NCBI GenBank assembly: GCA_001800675.1
Contig: MGVW01000016.1
Coordinates: 7,686-56,096, forward strand
Source of the DNA: Euryarchaeota archaeon RBG_13_57_23
GTDB lineage: Archaea; Thermoplasmatota; Thermoplasmata; UBA10834
Direction: 5' to 3'
Length of the DNA: 48,411 bases
Shown here: one piece after another, positions 42,304 to 48,411 of the stretch
Layout: every line of letters begins with the position of its first letter
How positions within the stretch are numbered: the stretch's first letter is position 1
The notes under the pieces: generated by a model
The model's database searches: none
What the model was told of the DNA's origin: nothing
Seen by the model: only the letters and a program-made list of their open reading frames with translations
Made by a program: the position numbers and the translations under genes

Positions 42304-43027
42304 TCCTAAGGAAATCCTCGAGATGCCTCGAGAGAGCTTCGTTGTCGGTGTAGCCACAAGCGGACAGGTCCGGGGCGGCCAGTAGGGCCGTTTTGCCATC
42401 GCTGATGACGTCAGTCGCGATCAGACCCTTGCGCCTTATCACGGTCGCGCCTCGGGGTGCCTTGACGAACGGGCTCGTGATCACGGTCAACCTCACGCCT
42501 CTGGAATCCGCCGCGGCGAACTTCTTGCCGAGCCTGCTCCTGATACCGGAGATCGATGGCGAGGACATCACGAACGTGTGTTCCGCCTTGTCGATCATCT
42601 CACTGATTTTGTCGAGGACCCTCTCCTTGCCCATGATCGTGTACACGAGCTGGGGTACGCCACGCTGTGATAGGAGGTCTCTCACGGCCGATATCTTCGA
42701 GAAGGACTCTTCGACCTCTCCAACCAGCCGCTTGGAGAGCGCGTCGGGATCGACGGGGGCGAACGACACGGGCCTGCCCGGGAGCTTCCTCGCAAAACCT
42801 TTCTTCTCAAGCGACTCCATCACCTTGTATGCAGATGTCCTGGGAATCTGCGCCGCCTCAGCTACAAAATTAGCAGTAGATGACCCCAATGCCACGAGCG
42901 CGAGATAAGCTCTGGATTCGTACTGAGAAAGGCCGAGATTTCCGAGGGTGCCAGCTATCTTTCCATACTCTCCGGTGAGATGCTCGAAGTCGCCGCCTAG
43001 TCGGTTGACCACTTTCTTCAGGTCCAT
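42281..43027 (-). CDS. TrmB-family transcriptional regulator
   Basis: A 248-residue protein. A TrmB winged helix lies at about 25-95 (LGLSQYESRAYLALVALGSS, then IPRTSAYKVMESLEKKGFA). The C-terminal domain (about 120-240) is the PLD-like TrmB effector part: HTFVMSSPSISGIRSRL, then RGVRLTVITSPFVK and DGKTALLAAPD. TrmB proteins usually sense sugars or metabolites. It is divergent from the tes-ferredoxin-GGR lipid operon, and a palindrome lies at its own transcript start. I infer that it controls itself and probably the lipid genes. A sugar-only role cannot be excluded. Confidence 0.88.
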   Translation of the reverse strand: MDLKKVVNRLGGDFEHLTGEYGKIAGTLGNLGLSQYESRAYLALVALGSSTANFVAEAAQIPRTSAYKVMESLEKKGFARKLPGRPVSFAPVDPDALSKRLVGEVEESFSKISAVRDLLSQRGVPQLVYTIMGKERVLDKISEMIDKAEHTFVMSSPSISGIRSRLGKKFAAADSRGVRLTVITSPFVKAPRGATVIRRKGLIATDVISDGKTALLAAPDLSACGYTDNEALSRHLEDFLRIMGESRE

Positions 43028-43028
43028 G

Positions 43029-43047
43029 TGTAGCTACATAAGCTACA
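43029..43047. promoter_or_regulatory. TrmB-type operator between the regulator and the tes operon
   Basis: TGTAGCT, five bases, AGCTACA is a perfect 7-base inverted repeat immediately upstream of the TrmB start codon. A TTTAAA (43053-43058) next to it, itself palindromic, can serve as TATA for both directions. The palindrome would lie over the TrmB transcript start, an autorepression position, and upstream of TATA for tes, an activator position. Confidence 0.65.
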
Positions 43048-43095
43048 AAACCTTTAAATGATTCGGTCGGATTCGCATACCAAGGACGAGATAGA

Positions 43096-44649
43096 ATGCT
43101 GACCAGGGAATCCGCTATTCCGCCGGGGCTCCCGAAGAAGACGGAGAGCCTATGTCCGGAATGTTTGGCCATCATACCCGCCACCATGCGAGACGACAAG
43201 GGCAAGGTGGTCATGGAGAAGAGCTGCCCCAAGCACGGCAGCTTCCGGGACGTCGTGTGGTCCGATGTTGACATGTACCTGAGGGCCGAGAAGTGGGCCA
43301 AGGACGGCGTGGGTGTCCGCGACCCCCTCATACCGAACGCTAAGCAGTGTCCGTTCGACTGCGGCTTGTGCAACCTCCATCTATCGCACACTGGACTCGC
43401 GAACGTGGACCTGACCAACAGATGCAACCTGAAGTGCCCGATCTGCTTCGCCAACGCGAACCAGGCGGGATACGTCTTCGAGCCCGACTACGAAACCGTC
43501 GTGGGCATGCTGAAGATTCTGAGAGCTCAGAAGCCGGTGCCGACCCCTGCAGTGCAGTTCTCCGGGGGCGAGCCGACCATCCATCCGAGGTTCATCGACA
43601 TCATAAAGGCGGCCCATGATATGAAGTTCACACAAGTCCAGGTGGCCACGAACGGCATCCTGTTCGCCAAGGATGTAGATTTCTTCCAGAAGGCGAGCGA
43701 TGCTGGCCTGAACACGGTCTACTTACAGTTCGACGGCCTCAGACACGAGATCTACAAGCGCGCGAGAGGCGCGGACCTGCTCGATATGAAGAAGAAGGTG
43801 ATCGAGAACTGCAGGAAGGTCAAGAGGCATCCGTCGATCGTCCTCGTGCCGACAATCGTGAAGGGCTTGAACGATGACCAGGTCTGGCCGATCCTGCATT
43901 ACGCCCTTGAGAACATGGACGTCGTCAGGGGTGTGAACTACCAACCCGTGGCGTTCACCGGCAGGATAAGCAACGAGGAGCTGGAGAAGGGCAGGTACAC
44001 GATCCCCGACCTCGCAAAGGACATCGAGAAGCAGTCGAACGGGATGATCAAGACGACCGACTGGTACCCCGTCCCGACCGTGGCTGCCATCTCGGAGCTC
44101 TGGGTGGCTCTGTACGGAGATCCGCGGGTTACCCTGACGACGCACGCCCACTGCGGCATGGCCACTTACATGTTCGTCAAGGATGCGGACCACGTCATAC
44201 CCGTGACGAGATTCGTGGATGTCGAGAACCTCTTCACCGAGATCTACCAGCTTGCCAAGAAGGCCGAGGGGAAGAAGGTCAAGCTGCTGTCAAAGGTGAA
44301 GGCGTACAACCTGCTGAAGAAGTACCTCAAGGAGGACGAGCTCCCCGAGGGAATGAGCAAGATGGACTTCCTGAGGTCCCTGAAAGGGATCATCTCCGAT
44401 GATACCAAGGGCGAGCTTGTGAAGTTCACCTGGAAGATGATGTACGTCGGCGCGATGCACTTCATGGACTCTTACAACTACGATGTCGAGCGGGTCAAGC
44501 GCTGCATGATACACTACACGACGCCGGACGGGAGGATCATCCCGTTCTGCGCCTACAACTCCGGCCCTGTCTACAGGACCGAGGTGGAGAAGAAGTTCTC
44601 CGTGCCCCTCGCCGAGTGGCGGAAGCAGCACGGGGAAGAGTACACGTGA
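43096..44649 (+). CDS. tes: Tetraether lipid synthase (radical SAM)
   Basis: A 517-residue radical SAM protein that matches the tetraether synthase family (MJ0619 in Methanocaldococcus, MA1486 in Methanosarcina). Tes joins the phytanyl chain ends of two archaeol lipids through C-C bonds to give membrane-spanning tetraethers. Extra N-terminal cysteines C20, C23, C44 (CPECLAIIP, SCPKHGS) and C85, C89, C92 (CPFDCGLC) precede the radical SAM motif C110-x3-C114-x2-C117 in TNRCNLKCPICFAN and the GGEP loop at 157-160. The C-terminus has further cysteines, in THAHCGMATY, KRCMIHY and PFCAYN. Older annotation calls this family a pterin methylase. It is followed at once by ferredoxin and GGR. Confidence 0.88.
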   Translation: MLTRESAIPPGLPKKTESLCPECLAIIPATMRDDKGKVVMEKSCPKHGSFRDVVWSDVDMYLRAEKWAKDGVGVRDPLIPNAKQCPFDCGLCNLHLSHTGLANVDLTNRCNLKCPICFANANQAGYVFEPDYETVVGMLKILRAQKPVPTPAVQFSGGEPTIHPRFIDIIKAAHDMKFTQVQVATNGILFAKDVDFFQKASDAGLNTVYLQFDGLRHEIYKRARGADLLDMKKKVIENCRKVKRHPSIVLVPTIVKGLNDDQVWPILHYALENMDVVRGVNYQPVAFTGRISNEELEKGRYTIPDLAKDIEKQSNGMIKTTDWYPVPTVAAISELWVALYGDPRVTLTTHAHCGMATYMFVKDADHVIPVTRFVDVENLFTEIYQLAKKAEGKKVKLLSKVKAYNLLKKYLKEDELPEGMSKMDFLRSLKGIISDDTKGELVKFTWKMMYVGAMHFMDSYNYDVERVKRCMIHYTTPDGRIIPFCAYNSGPVYRTEVEKKFSVPLAEWRKQHGEEYT

Positions 44650-44653
44650 GCTG

Positions 44654-44854
44654 ATGGCCATGGCCAAGGATTTGGACGATCTCGAAGTTGACATCACCAG
44701 ATGCATGCACTGCGGTGCGTGCGTCGGTTCGTGCCCTGTGAATGCGATCTACCTGAACGAGGTTCTGATAGAGTTCAACGACGACTGTACGATGTGCAAG
44801 CGGTGCATCAAGGTCTGCCCTGTCGGGGCGGTCCACCTCGCGGGGGAGAAGTAG
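44654..44854 (+). CDS. 2[4Fe-4S] ferredoxin of the lipid operon
   Basis: A 66-residue ferredoxin with two complete cluster motifs: C17, C20, C23, C27-P and C45, C48, C51, C55-P. It sits between tes and GGR with gaps of four and zero bases. In Methanosarcina acetivorans the neighbouring ferredoxin MA1485 supplies electrons to geranylgeranyl reductase MA1484. The same role is expected here, and it may also reduce Tes. ATG 44654 is used; ATG 44660 is an alternative. Confidence 0.93.
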   Translation: MAMAKDLDDLEVDITRCMHCGACVGSCPVNAIYLNEVLIEFNDDCTMCKRCIKVCPVGAVHLAGEK

Positions 44855-46039
44855 ATGACCGGCTACGATGTGGTCGTAGTGGGCGGAGGGCCCGCAGGCA
44901 CCATGACGGCCAAGTGGGCCGCGAAGGGCGGTGCCAAGGTCCTGATAGTCGAGAAGAGGCAGGAGATAGGCGCGCCAGTAAGATGCGGCGAGGGCATCTC
45001 CCGCTCGTGGCTTGACGGTGTGGGCATCAAGCTGGACCAGAAGAGCGTCGCCTGCCAGGTCAAGGGAGCCAAGATAGTCGCGCCCAACGGCACTCCGTTC
45101 TTCCTGTCAGAGAAGATGGCGGGGAACGAGGTCGGCATCGTCCTCGACCGGATCTTCTTCGACAAGCTCCTGGCGCATGATGCTGTGAAGGCGGGCGCCG
45201 ACCTCATGCTCAAGACATCGGCGACTGGCCTTCTGAGGACCGGCGGCAAGGTGACAGGAGTCAAGATCAGGTCATTCGGCGAGACGAAGGAAATCAAAGC
45301 GGGCTGCGTCGTCGGGGCCGATGGATTCGAATCTCAGGTGGGTCGATGGGCCGGGATAAGCACCAGCCTCGCCCCGAGGGATATCACGAGCTGCATACAG
45401 TACAGGCTCACGAACATCAACTACGACCCCAACTACTGCGAGTTCGTCCTTGGCTCGAAGGCACCAGGGGGATACATCTGGATCTTCCCGAAGAATGAGG
45501 ACACCGCGAATGTCGGCATCGGCATGCAGCTGACCAAACTGAAGGACCGGGCAGACGTGAAGAAGTACCTGGACAAGTTCATCCAGAACGACCCGCGCTT
45601 GAAGAAGGGCAAGCCACTCGAGATCGTCGCGGGTGCAGTGTCGATATGCGCTCCCCTCGACAAGACCGTCGGGGACGGCATACTCCTGGTAGGCGATGCC
45701 GCGAGGCAGATCGATCCGATAACCGGCGGTGGCATCTCGAACAGCTGCAGGGCGGGCAAGGTCGCGGGCGAGGTCCTGGCCAAGGCCACAAAGGAGAGGG
45801 ACTTCAGCGAGAGGTCGCTCGAGCGCTACGAGAAGGGCTGGAGGGACCTGATGGAGAACCACCTCTACAGGAACTGGATGGCCAAGGAGAAGCTGGTGAC
45901 GCTCAGCGACGAGACTTTCAACAAGATCATATCCGCCCTGAACGAGGTCGGCGTGGAGAAGATGTCCACGTTCGCCATACTGAAGGCCATCGAGACGAAG
46001 TACCCCGACCTGGTCAGGGAATTCCACGACCTGCTCTGA
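44855..46039 (+). CDS. Geranylgeranyl reductase (archaeal lipid saturation)
   Basis: A 394-residue FAD enzyme. The dinucleotide-binding motif VVVVGGGPAGTMTAK opens the protein, the VRCGEGIS segment with C44 matches the conserved cysteine region, and GGYIWIFPK and LLVGDAARQIDPITGGGI are family signatures. It reduces the double bonds of digeranylgeranylglyceryl phospholipids to saturated phytanyl chains. Position and order (tes, ferredoxin, GGR) agree with the Methanosarcina cluster. The ATG starts immediately after the ferredoxin stop. Confidence 0.93.
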   Translation: MTGYDVVVVGGGPAGTMTAKWAAKGGAKVLIVEKRQEIGAPVRCGEGISRSWLDGVGIKLDQKSVACQVKGAKIVAPNGTPFFLSEKMAGNEVGIVLDRIFFDKLLAHDAVKAGADLMLKTSATGLLRTGGKVTGVKIRSFGETKEIKAGCVVGADGFESQVGRWAGISTSLAPRDITSCIQYRLTNINYDPNYCEFVLGSKAPGGYIWIFPKNEDTANVGIGMQLTKLKDRADVKKYLDKFIQNDPRLKKGKPLEIVAGAVSICAPLDKTVGDGILLVGDAARQIDPITGGGISNSCRAGKVAGEVLAKATKERDFSERSLERYEKGWRDLMENHLYRNWMAKEKLVTLSDETFNKIISALNEVGVEKMSTFAILKAIETKYPDLVREFHDLL

Positions 46040-46094
46040 GCCAGGGCAGAATCATTAAGCCCCAGAATCCTTTCCGAACCGGGGAGCGGGCCGC

Positions 46095-47636
46095 ATGAAG
46101 CTGCTGGAGAACCTTACGACGGACAGGAGGAAGGTCCTCGCCGTCGCGGTGATCATCATCGCTGCTGCTGCGTTCCTCAGGTTCTACAACATCGGCTGGA
46201 GTTTCTCGAACAACGGCGTCGACGAAGGCATCATGCTCGAGAGGGCCAGGATGGTCAGCGAGGGATACGACCTCTACACCGAACTGCCCTGCGACCAGGC
46301 ACCTCTGGTCTTCCTCATCGGTTCCGTGTTCTCAGGGGATGTAGTCGCTCTCAGGCTGCTGACCGCTGCGCTCAGCCTGGTCGCCATCGCGGCCTGCATG
46401 CTCGCGTCGAAGAAGCAGATGGGCAACCTGGCGATGATGGTGACAGGTATCCTGTTGGCAGTCGATTTCGCCCTGTTGCGAGAGTCCAGGCTGTTCTCGC
46501 TCGACGGCATCTCGACATCGTTCCTGGCGCTCTCGCTGCCGCTGTTCTTGCATTATCTGAGGCACGGTTCGAGGATCGCGCTCGTATCCGCAGGATTGCT
46601 CGTAGGCCTGTCCACGGCGTCCAAGCTGTTCGGCGGAGTAGCCCTGCTCGGAATGCTATTGTTCATGCTCATTGAGTACTGGCGGAGCAGGGATGAGAAG
46701 AAGAAACTCACGAGAACAATCACCGATCTCGTCGTCCTGACCGCTGCCGCGGCACTGCCGCTGGCCGTGCTGCTCTCTGTCCTGGGCCCATCCGAGATGT
46801 TGAACGGGATGGTGCTAGATCAAGGGCACAGGGCGTTTGATCTCGCCATGAAGCTCTCGATCCCCGCCTTCTTCGGATTGAACCTCGCATACGCGCTCCC
46901 ACTGCTGTACGCGCGCAGGATGTGGGCCCACTCGAAAGAGGCGAGACTCCTCTTGGTACTGACAGTTGTGCTGCTAGCGGACTTCATTGTCCAGCCCTTG
47001 GTGTTCCTACATCACATGGTGCTCGTGAGCCCCGGGTTGGCTCTACTCTCGGGCATGTTCATTGCGGACATGTACGAAACTAGAAAAGGAACTATCACAC
47101 AGGATGATAAGCTGATTATGAGAAAAAAGATGATGTCCGAATCCATCGCATTCAAGGCCGTTCTGCTTGTCGGAATCCTCGTCTCCGCGGGCTTGGCGTC
47201 ATACGGGCTGGCAGCGCAGGGGAAACCCGGTCAATTGGTCTACGCGGAGAAGATAGCGTCGTGGACCACGCAGGATGATTGGATCATAAGCGGCGATCCG
47301 CTGATCACTTCCTACGCGGAGAGGCTCACACCCCCGAACATGGTCAACGTGGGCACACGCGTGTATCCCGAGCTGACCCTCGAAGAGGTCGAGGCCGCCA
47401 TCATTGAGTACAACGTCGCGGTCTTTCTCTTCAACTACCGATTCTTCGAGAGTGACTTGTACGGGGTCTCGTTGTTCCTGGTGGACCATGGGTACTCCAG
47501 GGTGTCACCCAGCGTCATGGGCGAGTGGACCGACTCAGCATTTGGATTCTTCGAGAATGTCAACACGCCTTGGGTCTTCGTTAGGAACGATATCGCGGAA
47601 GCGTTCGACCTCCCGACCGTGGCATGGATAATCTGA
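46095..47636 (+). CDS. GT39-like membrane glycosyltransferase
   Basis: A 513-residue GT-C fold protein with about ten membrane segments in the first 370 residues and a soluble C-terminal part. The first loop carries the acidic pair D43-E44 in NNGVDEGIM, the likely catalytic motif of PMT/ArnT-type enzymes, with another charged loop at LRESRLFSLDG. Such enzymes transfer a sugar from a polyprenyl-phosphate donor to proteins or lipids outside the membrane. It is 55 bases after GGR and may belong to that transcript. It is convergent, two bases apart, with a polyprenol-phosphate sugar synthase gene, a plausible donor supplier. Confidence 0.8.
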   Translation: MKLLENLTTDRRKVLAVAVIIIAAAAFLRFYNIGWSFSNNGVDEGIMLERARMVSEGYDLYTELPCDQAPLVFLIGSVFSGDVVALRLLTAALSLVAIAACMLASKKQMGNLAMMVTGILLAVDFALLRESRLFSLDGISTSFLALSLPLFLHYLRHGSRIALVSAGLLVGLSTASKLFGGVALLGMLLFMLIEYWRSRDEKKKLTRTITDLVVLTAAAALPLAVLLSVLGPSEMLNGMVLDQGHRAFDLAMKLSIPAFFGLNLAYALPLLYARRMWAHSKEARLLLVLTVVLLADFIVQPLVFLHHMVLVSPGLALLSGMFIADMYETRKGTITQDDKLIMRKKMMSESIAFKAVLLVGILVSAGLASYGLAAQGKPGQLVYAEKIASWTTQDDWIISGDPLITSYAERLTPPNMVNVGTRVYPELTLEEVEAAIIEYNVAVFLFNYRFFESDLYGVSLFLVDHGYSRVSPSVMGEWTDSAFGFFENVNTPWVFVRNDIAEAFDLPTVAWII

Positions 47637-47638
47637 GG

Positions 47639-48411
47639 CTACTGAGATCTCTGGCTGCGCTTGATGTCGTGCCTGAACGTCCAGGCCGAATTCGCCAGGA
47701 AGTTGAACACGCTGATGGTCATGATGCAGAGGGCCTGGACGAACACCAGGAGAAAACTACCTGGGTCAGAGACGATCCCCAGCTCCGGGAACAGGTTGTA
47801 GACGATAACGTGGAACAGTAGCTCGTTCAGGGCCAGCCCTATCACGCTGATGATCAGGAACTGAGGATACTGGAACTTGATCTGACCTTTCGACTTGAAA
47901 GTCCAGAGCCTGTTCCAGATGTAGTTGTTCGTGTCTGCGACGACGAACGCTATCGCAATGGCCCAGAACGGTGTTTGGTCGAGGACTTCAGCGACTATCC
48001 AGAAGATCGCCAGGTTGATGAGAGTGCCGATGCCCCCTATGAAGGCGAACTTGAGATACTTCCCAAGCCAGAACCTGCGATGCTCGTAGAGCATCGAGAC
48101 GTGGTCGATGTACCTGAGCATCTCCGAGCCGCCGAGCTTGCTCTTCCCCGCCTTCCTGTTCGCGAACCTGATCGGGACCTCGACGACCTTCGTGTACTTG
48201 CCCTTGACGAGTATCTCCAATCCTATCTTGTAGCCAACTGGATCCAGTGCAACGCCATCAACGACTGAACGCTTCAGAGCGAAGAAGCCAGACATCGGGT
48301 CCTTGACCCTGGTCAGTCCTCTCGCCAGCACGGCTGCCCCCTTCGAGACGACCTTCCGATGTAACGGCCAGTTCTCTATGCTTCCGCCCTCGACGTGCCT
48401 GCTTCCGAAGA
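47639..48411 (-). CDS. Polyprenol-phosphate glycosyltransferase (GT2, DPM1-like) fused to GtrA, 5' partial
   Basis: The frame is open to the window edge, so the N-terminal GT2 core is missing. Visible from the edge is the end of a dolichol-phosphate mannosyltransferase-like domain: GSRHVEGGSIENWPLHRKVV, then DPMSGFFALKRSVVDG and YKIGLEILVKG. After an amphipathic linker comes a GtrA domain with four membrane segments (YLKFAFIGGIGTLINLAIFW, the family motif NYIWNRLWTFKS, and NFLANSAWTFRHD at the end). It would make a polyprenyl-phosphate sugar at the cytoplasmic face, with GtrA helping membrane attachment or flipping. DPM1-GtrA fusions are common in archaea. Confidence 0.88.
   Translation of the reverse strand, partial: FGSRHVEGGSIENWPLHRKVVSKGAAVLARGLTRVKDPMSGFFALKRSVVDGVALDPVGYKIGLEILVKGKYTKVVEVPIRFANRKAGKSKLGGSEMLRYIDHVSMLYEHRRFWLGKYLKFAFIGGIGTLINLAIFWIVAEVLDQTPFWAIAIAFVVADTNNYIWNRLWTFKSKGQIKFQYPQFLIISVIGLALNELLFHVIVYNLFPELGIVSDPGSFLLVFVQALCIMTISVFNFLANSAWTFRHDIKRSQRSQ

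Noticed and set aside
1..48411. tRNA genes, CRISPR arrays, insertion sequences
   Set aside because: GTTCGAA-like strings fall inside coding regions (for example at about 10080) without cloverleaf context; no spaced repeats, transposase or terminal inverted repeats were found by eye.

Overview
The window is from an archaeon, most likely a euryarchaeote of the Thermoplasmatota or a close relative. The signs are ribosomal protein L10e, the RNase P protein Rnp4, the diphthamide enzyme Dph2, an archaeal threonyl-tRNA synthetase, an archaeal-type asparagine synthetase, tetraether lipid synthase with geranylgeranyl reductase, DUF835, PEF-CTERM-like surface proteins and TATA boxes about 25 bases before transcript starts. 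Translation often uses Shine-Dalgarno sequences of the GGAGGTGA type, frequently with GTG or TTG starts. Assignment below phylum is inference. No tRNA, rRNA, CRISPR array, insertion sequence or prophage was seen; nearly all of the window reads as core chromosome.

Region 1 (1-2400) holds two tandem MttB-family methyltransferases without pyrrolysine. Region 2 (2413-18861) is an amino-acid island: an AsnC-type regulator divergent from asparagine synthetase; homoserine kinase divergent from a thrC-hom-lysC-ilvD operon (aspartate to threonine and on towards isoleucine); a DUF835 membrane protein; prephenate dehydratase; a leuA-leuC-leuD-leuB operon; and a saccharopine-dehydrogenase-like protein. 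In front of leuA lies a 19-residue Leu/Ile-rich leader ORF with a strong ribosome binding site, after a TATA box and overlapping a hairpin. It looks like a leucine attenuation leader, and I rate it the most interesting signal here.

Region 3 (18862-25609) has a large surface protein with a long leader, a C(UUCG)G terminator hairpin, an unrecognised conserved-looking protein, a DUF2284 metal protein, a small winged-helix regulator, a double-ACT protein and a CorA-like transporter without the usual GMN motif. Region 4 (25766-33925) is information processing and tRNA modification: thrS, queD-queC-queE (preQ0 for archaeosine), an MtxX/Mmp4-like protein, dph2, rpl10e, rnp4, a CRM-domain protein and serS.

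Region 5 (33926-42303) is about the envelope: a small PEF-CTERM-like protein, and a 1479-residue secreted or anchored protein with a lamin-tail domain flanked by two CPA2 cation/proton antiporters. Region 6 (42281-46039) is a lipid operon, tetraether synthase (tes), ferredoxin and geranylgeranyl reductase, divergent from a TrmB-type regulator with a palindrome at its own promoter. The window ends with a GT39-like glycosyltransferase and a polyprenol-phosphate glycosyltransferase-GtrA fusion cut by the window edge.
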